Below are positions 1 to 5,590 of a DNA stretch of 5,590 nt, piece after piece. The translations under genes were made by a program, and so were the position numbers. Source of the DNA: Pseudomonadota bacterium (GTDB lineage Bacteria > Pseudomonadota > Gammaproteobacteria > Pseudomonadales > Pseudohongiellaceae). The stretch covers positions 1-5,590 of the forward strand of contig JADFOC010000215.1 in assembly GCA_022563075.1 (NCBI GenBank). The letters are read 5' to 3'. Below the pieces are notes generated by a model that was given only the letters and a program-made list of their open reading frames with translations, was not told the DNA's origin and ran no database searches. Every line of letters begins with the position of its first letter. Within the stretch, counting starts at the first letter, position 1.

Positions 1-230
1 AGCAGACTTCGAAATCCAATTTAAAGTAAGTTGTGAACATAATTAGCCAGTAACTACCTTGACGCGCATTAATGCAGGCAAGCCTTCAGCTCGCCCTCAT
101 TCCCCTAGCCCTCTTCCTGGCTACGTCTACGCATATTTGTAACCGCTTAGCGCGAACATATTTCCCTGTGGTTACTCACGGTGAATCGAGCATGATTTAG
201 TAGTGGCGAACTGGGTTAAAGATGAAGGGG
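1..230. other. Non-coding stretch downstream of the transporter operon
   Basis: No open reading frame with a credible start, length or recognisable protein was found on either strand. The stretch contains a perfect 10-bp palindrome, GCATTAATGC (66-75). It also has a short inverted repeat TAGCC/GGCTA (106-110 and 119-123, 8-nt loop) and a wider one GTAACC/GGTTAC (139-144 and 170-175). None is followed on the minus strand by a run of T, so I cannot call a Rho-independent terminator for the operon that ends at 231. A short open frame at 2-46 ending in TAG could be the tail of a plus-strand gene outside the window, but nothing supports it. Confidence 0.5.
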
Positions 231-1490
231 TTATTGTGTGAGTTGAATACGCTCCATGTCTTCCATCTGGCTATAGCTGGAAGTGATGACGCGGTCGCCT
301 TCCCGCAAGCCTTCCCGTACTTCAACATAGCGGTTGTTGCGGCGACCGACACGTATATCTCTACGTAGAGCATATTCCCCCGTGGCATCGAGCACGAACA
401 CCCAGTTGCCGCCGGTGTCCTGAATGAAGCCACCCAGAGCAAGCAACAGAGACTCAACTGGATTCCCCAGCGTTAACTCCATTTGCAAAGTTTGGCCACG
501 ACGAATATTGCCCGGCGCGAGGCCTACAAACTCGAGATCCACTGTGAAGGTTCCTTCAGTAATCTCTGGATAAACCTTGATAACCTGGGCAGCAAATTCT
601 GTTCCTACCAGAGTAAAGGTGGCGTCTTGTCCTGCCGTAACCCGAGAAACATAGTACTCATCTATTTGTGCAACCACTTTGTAGTGATCAACCACATCGA
701 TCTGGCCCAGACGTTGGCCATTCTGCTTGCTTTCACCAATCTCCACTGGAAATGAGGTGAGTTGACCCGATATTGGAGCACGTACCAGCAAACTATCGAA
801 ACTGCTCTGAGAAATTTCAAGATTCTCTTGCAGCATTTTCATTTGAACAGTAATTTGCTGTAGCCGTTCTTCACGAATTGTGTTTTCCAGTTCTTGCCGC
901 TCAAGCGAGTTTGCCAAAATTTTCTTTTGATAAACTAGTTCATCTACGAGTGACTCATACTCTTCTTCCGATACCAGACTATCGGCCACCAATCTTTCTG
1001 CCCGACCTAGTAGACGTTCCAGCGTAATCATCCGGTATTCAATATTAATTATTTCACGAACTGTATTAAGCTTCGTTGTTTCGAAACCATTAGCAATGCC
1101 ACTGAGATAGTTTAGTTGTTCCGTCGTACCCGCGTCGGCTTGAGCCGCGGTTAATCGGGTAGAGGTGTTAGACAGTTGCACTAATGGCTGGCCGGCTTCT
1201 ACAAAGGCACCCTCTTCCACAAACACTGTTTCTACTGCACCGCCGATAACGGCATCGAGAAATACACTATTGAACGGCTGGATAGTACCCCGAATAGGAA
1301 TGAGATCTTCAAAAGCGCCAAACTCAACTGTAGATACGATGAGCTGCTCCTGTGGCACCCGATAGGTACGAATAGAGGCATCTGCCAATAATTGATAGAT
1401 GAGCCAACTGCCGCCAACAACGCCTACCACGAGCAGTCCCCACTGCCAGATTGCCCACTTTTTCTTTTCGATTTTTCTATCCATTGTCAT
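231..1490 (-). CDS. HlyD/MacA-type periplasmic adaptor (membrane fusion protein) of a tripartite ABC efflux system
   Basis: This 419-residue protein should be anchored in the inner membrane and bridge the ABC permease to an outer membrane channel. A basic N-terminus (RKIEKKK) precedes one membrane segment at about 14-36, with no lipobox. The two halves of a lipoyl-like domain lie near 68-108 (GTI...GGAVETVFVEEGAFVEAGQPL) and 234-264 (VRAPISGQL). Between them is a symmetric alpha-helical hairpin of about 113-230, rich in E, L, Q and R. Its tip holds R163, L167 and S174, the R-x3-L-x6-S spacing of the AcrA/MacA motif that docks on TolC. A beta-barrel (about 270-340) and a membrane-proximal domain (345-419, VGRRNNRYVEVREGLREGDRVI) follow. 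It is last in the operon, 37 nt after the permease stop. The start is uncertain by two codons: ATG at 1490 has a GGAG 13 nt upstream, and another ATG lies at 1484. Family assignment is firm; substrate is unknown. Confidence 0.93.
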   Translation of the reverse strand: MTMDRKIEKKKWAIWQWGLLVVGVVGGSWLIYQLLADASIRTYRVPQEQLIVSTVEFGAFEDLIPIRGTIQPFNSVFLDAVIGGAVETVFVEEGAFVEAGQPLVQLSNTSTRLTAAQADAGTTEQLNYLSGIANGFETTKLNTVREIINIEYRMITLERLLGRAERLVADSLVSEEEYESLVDELVYQKKILANSLERQELENTIREERLQQITVQMKMLQENLEISQSSFDSLLVRAPISGQLTSFPVEIGESKQNGQRLGQIDVVDHYKVVAQIDEYYVSRVTAGQDATFTLVGTEFAAQVIKVYPEITEGTFTVDLEFVGLAPGNIRRGQTLQMELTLGNPVESLLLALGGFIQDTGGNWVFVLDATGEYALRRDIRVGRRNNRYVEVREGLREGDRVITSSYSQMEDMERIQLTQ

Positions 1491-1527
1491 GGGAAATTCA
1501 AAACTCCGTTAGTACCGTCGATATCAA

Positions 1528-4002
1528 CTATTCATGCCTTAGCGACAAAGTTGGGTTGATATTAGCAGTTATTGCTGCCAGCGTACCGACCGTAATCAAT
1601 GCGATGAGCCAGGCCAAGAGTGCCGCAAAAATAAAGATGCCGATCTCTATAGGAGTCCGGTAGGCAAATTTTTCCAACCAGGCATTCATGAAGTACCAGG
1701 CAGCCGGCCAGGCAATTATATTGGCCAACAACACCAATTTGGTAAAATCTTTGGTTAACAGAGTCACGATACCGAACACGGTACTACCCAGGACCTTGCG
1801 TATGGCGATCTCTTTGGTGCGCTGTTCTGTCAGATAGGAAGCCAGACCGAACAAACCCAGGCCGGCGATGAAGATGGCCATTATGGAGAACACGCGAAAG
1901 AGATCACTCTGTCGCTGCTCTGCCTGATACAAGGCCTGAATTTTTTGTTCTAGAAAGGTTTGACGAAACGGTACGTTCGGTAAGAAACTGTTCCAGGTTG
2001 ATTCGATAAACGAAAGGGTTTCATCCAAATTACGCCCGGAAATCTTTACTGCCACCTGCCGGAAGTTAGGAAACTGTGACTCTGAGTTGTCATGTTCCAT
2101 CACGCGGTAGAACACTGGTTTGACTGCTTCCCTTATCGATGAGAAGTAAATATTATCGGCAACACCGATGATTGGACCTCTTACGGCCATTGGAATTTCT
2201 CTACCTCTGCCCACTTCGAACCATTTATTCAGCGCTTCGTCCGGTGAGAATCCAATCTGTCTGGCCGCCATCTCATTCAGCACAAACGCGCCCCTGGTAT
2301 TCGGGTATTCTTCAGTGGGTTCGACAAAGAGATCGGTGGCTCGGTCCTCAGAGAAACTGCGGCCACTGATTATCTCGATATCAAATGTTTCAAAAAAATC
2401 GTAGTCCACATTCAAAAAAGGTAGGCCTATGAAATTCCCCGTACCGCCCTCATAACGCACAGCAATGGAATTGGTATTCTGATCCCCTGGCATTAGGTTT
2501 GCTGCCGTCACCGAAAGAATCTCAGGATGACGCAGTAATTCCTGTTTCATGGTTTGGTAGTTTGATCCCACTCCTTCGAGGGCGGCGCCTCGATAGAGCA
2601 GTACCTGTTCTTTGGTAAATCCTGGGTCCAGTTTCATGGCGTAATTTAATTGCGCTATAGCGATGCCGGATGCTACCACCAACGTGATAGAAATGGAGAA
2701 CTGTAATACTACTAATATCTTCCGAAACTTGACACCAGCACTGCCACGGGTCAGTTCTCCCTTTAAACTATTTACAGACGGGAATGAGGAAAGATAAAAG
2801 GCCGGATAGCTGCCCGCCAGCAAGCCCACGACCAGTGCTAGGCCACCTAGCAGTAGAATAACCTGAGGATTCTTCGTGTAATCTATCGCCAAGTCCAATC
2901 CAATCAAGTTGTTAAACCACGGCAGCAGCAGCTCGACGCTGCCCATGGCAAGGGCCATAGCGATCACCGTTAGTGCTATCGATTCACCCAGAAATTGCGC
3001 AATAATCTGCCATTGATCTGCTCCCAATGTCTTACGTAGACCTACTTCGCGCGCGCGGCTCGCCGAGCGAGCCGTGGAAAGATTCATGAAATTAAAACAG
3101 GCGATTAACAAGATGAAGACTGCGATGGCGCTAAAAGTATAGACCGTCACAACGTTACCATTGACCTGTAGCTCCCCATCGCGTTGTGAGTGTAGATGGA
3201 TGTCAGTAAGAGCAATGACCTCGAACTGAGTAAAATCGGTGGCGTTTTCTCCAACATGTCTGTTGATGAAGTCCGGTAGAGAATCGATGAATGACTCTAT
3301 GTTATAGCCATCCGGCGCTACAAAATAGGTATGAAAATTGTTACTGGCCCAATTCTCCAGGAAGCTATCACCAAACATGGCGGTTGTAGTTGAAAGAGAT
3401 ATGAATCCCCGCGCATTAAGGTGGGAGTTCCCGGCAGGGTCCTGCATTACTCCAGTGATACGTACTGGTGCCTGATTGGCGACAATAATAGTCTCGCCCA
3501 CCGGATTCTGGTCGCCAAAATATTTTCGCGCCAGCGATTCACTGACTACCATTTGCAACGGCGCCTGCAAGGCCGATTCCCAATCGCCATATATCAGGGG
3601 AATATCAAAGACCTGATAGATTTCTGGATCAACGAATTGAAATCCTTCTTCATAGTAGGACTGATTCGACTCCGGATCAGTCAACACCAGTTGGCCCGCA
3701 CTCATAATGCGCACTACTTGCTGAAATTCCGGGAAGTCCTGTCGCAGTAATGGTCCTACTTGTGGCGCATTGGCAGCGAGATGAAGACTCGGCGAACCGC
3801 TGTTTGCCAAAAACGTACGCATCACCTTGTAAGTTCGATCTGCGTTTACCCAATGCTTGTCGTAACTGCTTTCATGCCTCACAAACAGGGCAATTAGAAT
3901 CACACATACCAAACCAACTGTAAGACCGAGTACATTGATTAGAGAAAAGAGTCGATTCGCCAACAGATTTCTCACGGTTAATAGCAGAATATTCTTTAGC
4001 AT
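1528..4002 (-). CDS. ABC transporter permease with duplicated MacB-PCD/FtsX architecture
   Basis: This 824-residue inner-membrane permease is two FtsX-like units in tandem. Segment 1 is at about 19-41, followed by a periplasmic MacB-PCD-type domain (about 45-280), including the conserved stretch FVRHESSYDKHW near 40-51. Three membrane helices follow at about 284-307, 337-360 and 380-402. The second unit repeats this: helix 428-452, ectodomain 455-695, helices 702-722, 752-774 and 788-812. Each half has the cytoplasmic coupling motif that contacts the ATPase: ARxxREVGLRKTLGA (314-328) and RTKEIAIRKVLGS (728-740). The C-terminus NPTLSLRHE matches the usual NPxxSLRxE end of this family. Length is normal for the ~800-aa class; E. 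coli MacB instead has one unit fused to its own ATPase. One polypeptide therefore probably supplies the equivalent of a permease dimer. No clear Shine-Dalgarno precedes the ATG at 4002, but the N-terminal MLKN...RNLLANRLFSLINVLGL is the standard family start. Substrate cannot be read from the sequence. Confidence 0.93.
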   Translation of the reverse strand: MLKNILLLTVRNLLANRLFSLINVLGLTVGLVCVILIALFVRHESSYDKHWVNADRTYKVMRTFLANSGSPSLHLAANAPQVGPLLRQDFPEFQQVVRIMSAGQLVLTDPESNQSYYEEGFQFVDPEIYQVFDIPLIYGDWESALQAPLQMVVSESLARKYFGDQNPVGETIIVANQAPVRITGVMQDPAGNSHLNARGFISLSTTTAMFGDSFLENWASNNFHTYFVAPDGYNIESFIDSLPDFINRHVGENATDFTQFEVIALTDIHLHSQRDGELQVNGNVVTVYTFSAIAVFILLIACFNFMNLSTARSASRAREVGLRKTLGADQWQIIAQFLGESIALTVIAMALAMGSVELLLPWFNNLIGLDLAIDYTKNPQVILLLGGLALVVGLLAGSYPAFYLSSFPSVNSLKGELTRGSAGVKFRKILVVLQFSISITLVVASGIAIAQLNYAMKLDPGFTKEQVLLYRGAALEGVGSNYQTMKQELLRHPEILSVTAANLMPGDQNTNSIAVRYEGGTGNFIGLPFLNVDYDFFETFDIEIISGRSFSEDRATDLFVEPTEEYPNTRGAFVLNEMAARQIGFSPDEALNKWFEVGRGREIPMAVRGPIIGVADNIYFSSIREAVKPVFYRVMEHDNSESQFPNFRQVAVKISGRNLDETLSFIESTWNSFLPNVPFRQTFLEQKIQALYQAEQRQSDLFRVFSIMAIFIAGLGLFGLASYLTEQRTKEIAIRKVLGSTVFGIVTLLTKDFTKLVLLANIIAWPAAWYFMNAWLEKFAYRTPIEIGIFIFAALLAWLIALITVGTLAAITANINPTLSLRHE

Positions 4003-4057
4003 GGCTGGATACTTTTACCGTTCGATTGTTTCGCCGATCGCACTTTTTTAATATCTA

Positions 4058-4756
4058 TCAAGCGAATACCGCTCGCTCGGAGTTTGCAGATTCACTAATG
4101 ATTTTTCCGTCCAACATACGCACTATGCGTTTGGCTACCGACGCATCTTCTGCTGAGTGTGTCACCATAACGATGGTCGTACCTTCGTCATTCAGGCCCG
4201 ACAATATCTTCATCACTTCTGTACCGTGTTCGCTGTCCAGATTACCAGTCGGCTCATCCGCCAGAATCAAGTTAGGTTGATTGACGATGGCTCTTGCTAC
4301 CGCGACCCGTTGTTGCTGACCACCGGACAGTTGTTGTGGAAAGTGTTTATTGCGATGACCCATGTCCATTTTGTCTAACACGGCGTTCACTTTGGTTTTG
4401 CGTTCTGCCGATGGCGTCTTGGTATAGATAAGCGGCAACTCTACATTTTCGTAGACTGTTAACTCATCAATCAGATTAAAACTCTGGAACACGAAGCCGA
4501 TATTTTCCTTGCGCAAATTGGCGCGTTGTCGCTCTGAATAGTCGGACACTTCTTCATCGAGAAACCAATATTTGCCGCCATCGGGATTGTCGATCAACCC
4601 CAGAATATGCAGCAAGGTGGATTTGCCACAGCCCGAGGGTCCCATGATCGCCGTAAACTCACCTTTCTCTACTGTCAGATTTACTTGGTCGAGTGCGGTG
4701 GTTTCCACTTCTTCGGTTCTAAATAGCTTCACTAAGCCTTCTGTCTTCAAAATCAT
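4058..4756 (-). CDS. ABC transporter ATP-binding protein, MacB/LolD/FtsE-like
   Basis: This 232-residue nucleotide-binding subunit powers the permease encoded next to it. All catalytic motifs are present: Walker A GPSGCGKST (39-47), Q-loop Q91 in FVFQSFNL, signature LSGGQQQR (143-150), Walker B LILADEPT (163-170, catalytic E168), D-loop GNLDS (171-175) and switch histidine H200 in VMVTH. The pattern FQSFNLIDELTVYENVELPL is typical of the MacB/LolD/YknY branch, whose permeases are FtsX-like, which agrees with the neighbour. It is the first gene of the operon and has the strongest ribosome binding site of the three. Its stop lies 55 nt before the permease start. The protein appears intact and functional. 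LolD itself is unlikely because the partner is not a LolC/E-type permease and an adaptor gene is present. Confidence 0.95.
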   Translation of the reverse strand: MILKTEGLVKLFRTEEVETTALDQVNLTVEKGEFTAIMGPSGCGKSTLLHILGLIDNPDGGKYWFLDEEVSDYSERQRANLRKENIGFVFQSFNLIDELTVYENVELPLIYTKTPSAERKTKVNAVLDKMDMGHRNKHFPQQLSGGQQQRVAVARAIVNQPNLILADEPTGNLDSEHGTEVMKILSGLNDEGTTIVMVTHSAEDASVAKRIVRMLDGKIISESANSERAVFA

Positions 4757-4760
4757 AAGT

Positions 4761-4772
4761 TTCTTCCTTCCT
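4761..4772 (-). promoter_or_regulatory. Ribosome binding site of the ATPase gene
   Basis: The minus strand reads AGGAAGGAAGAA ending 4 nt before the ATG at 4756, so its GGA cores are about 8-12 nt from the start codon. This fixes the ATPase start. By contrast, the permease has no clear Shine-Dalgarno and the adaptor has only a distant GGAG, which suggests the later genes rely on translation continuing from the first. Confidence 0.7.
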
Positions 4773-4791
4773 AATTTGCCCGAATGACAAT

Positions 4792-4812
4792 TATTTCTAG
4801 ATTCTATTTCTA
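4792..4812. repeat. Short direct repeat TATTTCTA x2, 13-bp period
   Basis: TATTTCTA occurs at 4792-4799 and again at 4805-4812 in an AT-rich stretch about 40 nt upstream of the ATPase start. It may be chance low complexity; a protein-binding role is possible but unsupported. Confidence 0.3.
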
Positions 4813-4853
4813 ATGCCCTAAACCAGGCCGCTTGTATCCACGCGAAATAAATC

Positions 4854-4877
4854 GAGAAGGCCGGTTACGGCCTCCTC
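4854..4877 (-). terminator. Hairpin in the transporter leader, possible attenuator
   Basis: AGGCCG (4858-4863) and CGGCCT (4868-4873) pair around a GTTA loop. Beyond one mismatch the stem extends with GAG (4854-4856) and CTC (4875-4877). On the minus strand the stem is followed by GATTTATTTCG, a T-rich but broken tail. It sits about 100 nt before the ATPase start, inside the leader if the upstream sigma-54 promoter candidate is real. It could be a weak terminator or attenuator, or simply a structural leader element. Confidence 0.4.
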
Positions 4878-4886
4878 TTGCTGCAT

Positions 4887-4921
4887 CCCGGCCCGCTATG
4901 GTTGCTTCAAAACCCGCCGGG
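4887..4921 (-). other. Second GC-rich hairpin in the transporter leader
   Basis: CCCGGC (4887-4892) is perfectly complementary to GCCGGG (4916-4921), leaving a 23-nt loop. Together with the hairpin at 4854-4877 it gives the predicted transporter leader two neighbouring stems. I cannot match it to a known riboswitch. Confidence 0.35.
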
Positions 4922-4977
4922 CACATCACTGTTGCTTTTAGCTAATCCGTTACCGAAATGCAGTTACGCAGTTTACG

Positions 4978-4994
4978 GGCAATACTCATACCAA
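4978..4994 (-). promoter_or_regulatory. Candidate sigma-54 (-24/-12) promoter of the transporter operon
   Basis: The minus strand reads TTGGTAT-GAGTA-TTGCC. GG and GC are separated by exactly 10 nt, as sigma-54 RNA polymerase requires. Against the consensus YTGGCAYRN4TTGCW only the fourth -24 base and the last -12 base differ. Transcription would start near 4967, giving a leader of about 210 nt before the ATPase. No good sigma-70 promoter was seen nearer the gene. The call is by eye, and is supported by the neighbouring paired elements and the divergent regulator. Confidence 0.55.
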
Positions 4995-5054
4995 CAAATT
5001 ATGTCTTTAATTTCTACAGCTTAGCCGATCAACGCATCTACTGGGCAAACCTAT

Positions 5055-5070
5055 TGTTCCAACCTGAAAC
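5055..5070 (-). promoter_or_regulatory. Candidate activator site A (GTTTCA-N4-GGAACA)
   Basis: On the minus strand this is GTTTCA-GGTT-GGAACA; the GTTTC/GGAAC arms form an imperfect dyad. It is centred about 95 bp upstream of the predicted transcription start of the transporter operon, a usual place for an enhancer of an NtrC-class activator. It lies 25 bp centre-to-centre from site B, in the opposite orientation. Confidence 0.55.
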
Positions 5071-5079
5071 ACTGAATAC

Positions 5080-5095
5080 GTTTCACTACGGAACA
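5080..5095 (+). promoter_or_regulatory. Candidate activator site B (GTTTCA-N4-GGAACA)
   Basis: The plus strand reads GTTTCA-CTAC-GGAACA, identical to sites A and C at all 12 outer positions. It is centred about 120 bp upstream of the predicted transporter start and about 195 bp upstream of the predicted regulator start, so it could serve both divergent promoters. Confidence 0.55.
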
Positions 5096-5257
5096 GCAGA
5101 CGTATTGATTTACAAAAATACAGCCGCCGGAAGACCGAGTACATCTTGGCTTGCCGATGCTAAATGTTTAGTTCGAATCGCGCGCTACAGTGATAACGCT
5201 ACTCTCAGGCGAGTCTGGTTTGCACAACTCGGTGGTTAAGATTCATACCAAGCACGA

Positions 5258-5273
5258 TGGCCTCTATTTTGCT
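5258..5273 (+). promoter_or_regulatory. Candidate sigma-54 (-24/-12) promoter of the response regulator gene
   Basis: The sequence TGGCCT-CTATT-TTGCT has GG and GC separated by 10 nt, an intact TGGC at -24 and a perfect TTGCW at -12. The A at the fifth -24 position is replaced by C. Transcription would begin near 5284, giving a leader of about 195 nt before the ATG at 5480. If real, the regulator gene is itself sigma-54 dependent, which would suggest autoactivation. The long leader is a reason for caution. Confidence 0.45.
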
Positions 5274-5300
5274 CCAGTAGCTTAGCAACTTTTTATATGT

Positions 5301-5317
5301 ATTAGACGCAATCTAAT
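5301..5317. repeat. Perfect inverted repeat ATTAGA-CGCAA-TCTAAT
   Basis: Two 6-bp arms flank a 5-nt spacer just downstream of the candidate plus-strand promoter. It could form a small leader hairpin or be an operator. A shorter perfect palindrome, AACATGTT, lies at 5354-5361. No function is assigned to either. Confidence 0.35.
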
Positions 5318-5406
5318 GGACGCGGTTACCAGTAGATTTATTCGTTATATTTCAACATGTTAAAGAATATTGTCGAATCTGGCCGCGGATGCGAAGAGAA
5401 CTGGGT

Positions 5407-5422
5407 GTTTCATTATGGAACA
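5407..5422 (+). promoter_or_regulatory. Candidate activator site C (GTTTCA-N4-GGAACA)
   Basis: The plus strand reads GTTTCA-ATTAT-type spacing resolved as GTTTCA-TTAT-GGAACA; GTTTCATTATGGAAC is the most symmetric of the three copies. It lies 58 nt before the response regulator start. If the promoter candidate at 5258-5273 is used, this site is within the leader and might mediate negative autoregulation; it could also act as a distant enhancer. Confidence 0.5.
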
Positions 5423-5479
5423 ACCGCTTGTAGCATAACCAGGGGATAACAAGAATTACTAAGAGGATATACAGCAGTT

Positions 5480-5590
5480 ATGGTCTCCAATGGCAATGCA
5501 GTAACAGGCAATATTCTCATCGTGGACGATGACCGAGACGTGTTGCTCACCGCAGAATTGGTTCTCAAAGGGACTCAAAAAATGATCCAG
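5480..5590 (+). CDS. Response regulator, N-terminal receiver fragment (probably NtrC-class); cut by the window end
   Basis: Only 37 codons are visible. After a short 10-residue lead, NILIVDDDRDVLLTAELVLK is the first beta-strand and helix of a CheY-like receiver, with the acidic pocket D16-D17-D18. The phosphoacceptor aspartate and the output domain lie beyond the window. The wording ILIVDDDxDVLLxAxLxLK is common in sigma-54 activator response regulators that sit beside HlyD/FtsX-type ABC operons, so an AAA+ and Fis-type DNA-binding domain is expected; this is inference. The ATG at 5480 is the only usual start after the in-frame stop at 5447-5449. A Shine-Dalgarno-like AAGAGG lies at 5461-5466, 13 nt upstream, a little far. 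The gene diverges from the transporter operon and is its likely regulator; a sensor kinase probably follows. Confidence 0.85.
   Translation, partial: MVSNGNAVTGNILIVDDDRDVLLTAELVLKGTQKMIQ

Larger units (their letters stand above)
4757..5479. other. Divergent intergenic regulatory region
   Basis: These 723 nt separate the minus-strand transporter operon from the plus-strand response regulator. I see no convincing gene. The longest open frame (4958-5239, plus, 93 codons) lacks a ribosome binding site and any recognisable family. Instead the region holds two outward-facing -24/-12 promoter candidates, three copies of a GTTTCA-N4-GGAACA element, two hairpins in the transporter leader and a small inverted repeat in the regulator leader. 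The individual elements are listed separately. Confidence 0.65.

Noticed and set aside
139..175. Inverted repeat GTAACC/GGTTAC as operon terminator
   Set aside because: Short stem, 25-nt loop and no T-run on the transcript strand.
483..755. Plus-strand open frame opposite the adaptor gene
   Set aside because: It is antisense to a clearly real gene and its translation resembles no protein family.
3421..3750. Plus-strand open frame of 109 codons opposite the permease gene
   Set aside because: Antisense shadow of a well-supported permease ectodomain; no start signal.
4919..4936. Plus-strand GGGCAC...TTGCT resembling a sigma-54 promoter
   Set aside because: GG and GC are 12 nt apart instead of 10, and it is over 540 nt from the regulator start.
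4943..4955. Other minus-strand GG-N10-GC pairs (near 4942-4956 and 4880-4894)
   Set aside because: They keep the spacing but match the -24/-12 consensus poorly; several such hits are expected by chance in this region.
5030..5042. IHF-like GATCAACGCATCT between promoter and paired elements
   Set aside because: Only the ATCAA half and one base of the other half match the IHF consensus.
4958..5239. Plus-strand open frame of 93 codons in the intergenic region
   Set aside because: No ribosome binding site, no recognisable domain, and it overlaps the promoter candidate and the paired elements. A short-gene possibility remains, but evidence is too thin.

Overview
The window reads as a bacterial chromosome fragment with moderate GC. 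It is most likely from a gammaproteobacterium or another Gram-negative: there is a periplasmic adaptor protein carrying an outer-membrane-factor docking motif, and the regulatory logic looks sigma-54-like. The assignment below that level is not secure from the sequence alone.

Layout. Positions 1-230 hold no supportable gene. Positions 231-4756 are a three-gene minus-strand operon, transcribed right to left in the order ATPase (4756-4058), large two-ectodomain FtsX/MacB-type permease (4002-1528), then HlyD/MacA-type membrane fusion protein (1490-231). The gaps are only 55 and 37 nt. Positions 4757-5479 are a 723-nt divergent intergenic region without a convincing gene. A plus-strand response regulator begins at 5480 and is cut off by the window end after 37 codons.

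How it works together. The ATPase and permease would form a MacB-like mechanotransmission ABC transporter. The adaptor would bridge it to a TolC-family channel encoded elsewhere, because no outer membrane factor gene is present here. The divergent response regulator resembles the receiver start of NtrC-class sigma-54 activators, but its AAA+ and DNA-binding domains lie outside the window.

The most interesting part is the intergenic region. It contains three copies of a previously unannotated 16-bp element, GTTTCA-N4-GGAACA. Two are inverted relative to each other at 5055-5070 and 5080-5095; the third is at 5407-5422. It also contains two good -24/-12 (sigma-54) promoter candidates facing outward: TGGTAT-N5-TTGCC on the minus strand toward the transporter operon, and TGGCCT-N5-TTGCT on the plus strand toward the regulator. 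The paired elements sit about 95 and 120 bp upstream of the predicted transporter start, where enhancer sites of NtrC-type activators usually lie. The proposal is that the regulator switches on the efflux operon, and perhaps itself, from a shared enhancer. The transporter leader is long (about 210 nt) and carries two strong hairpins.
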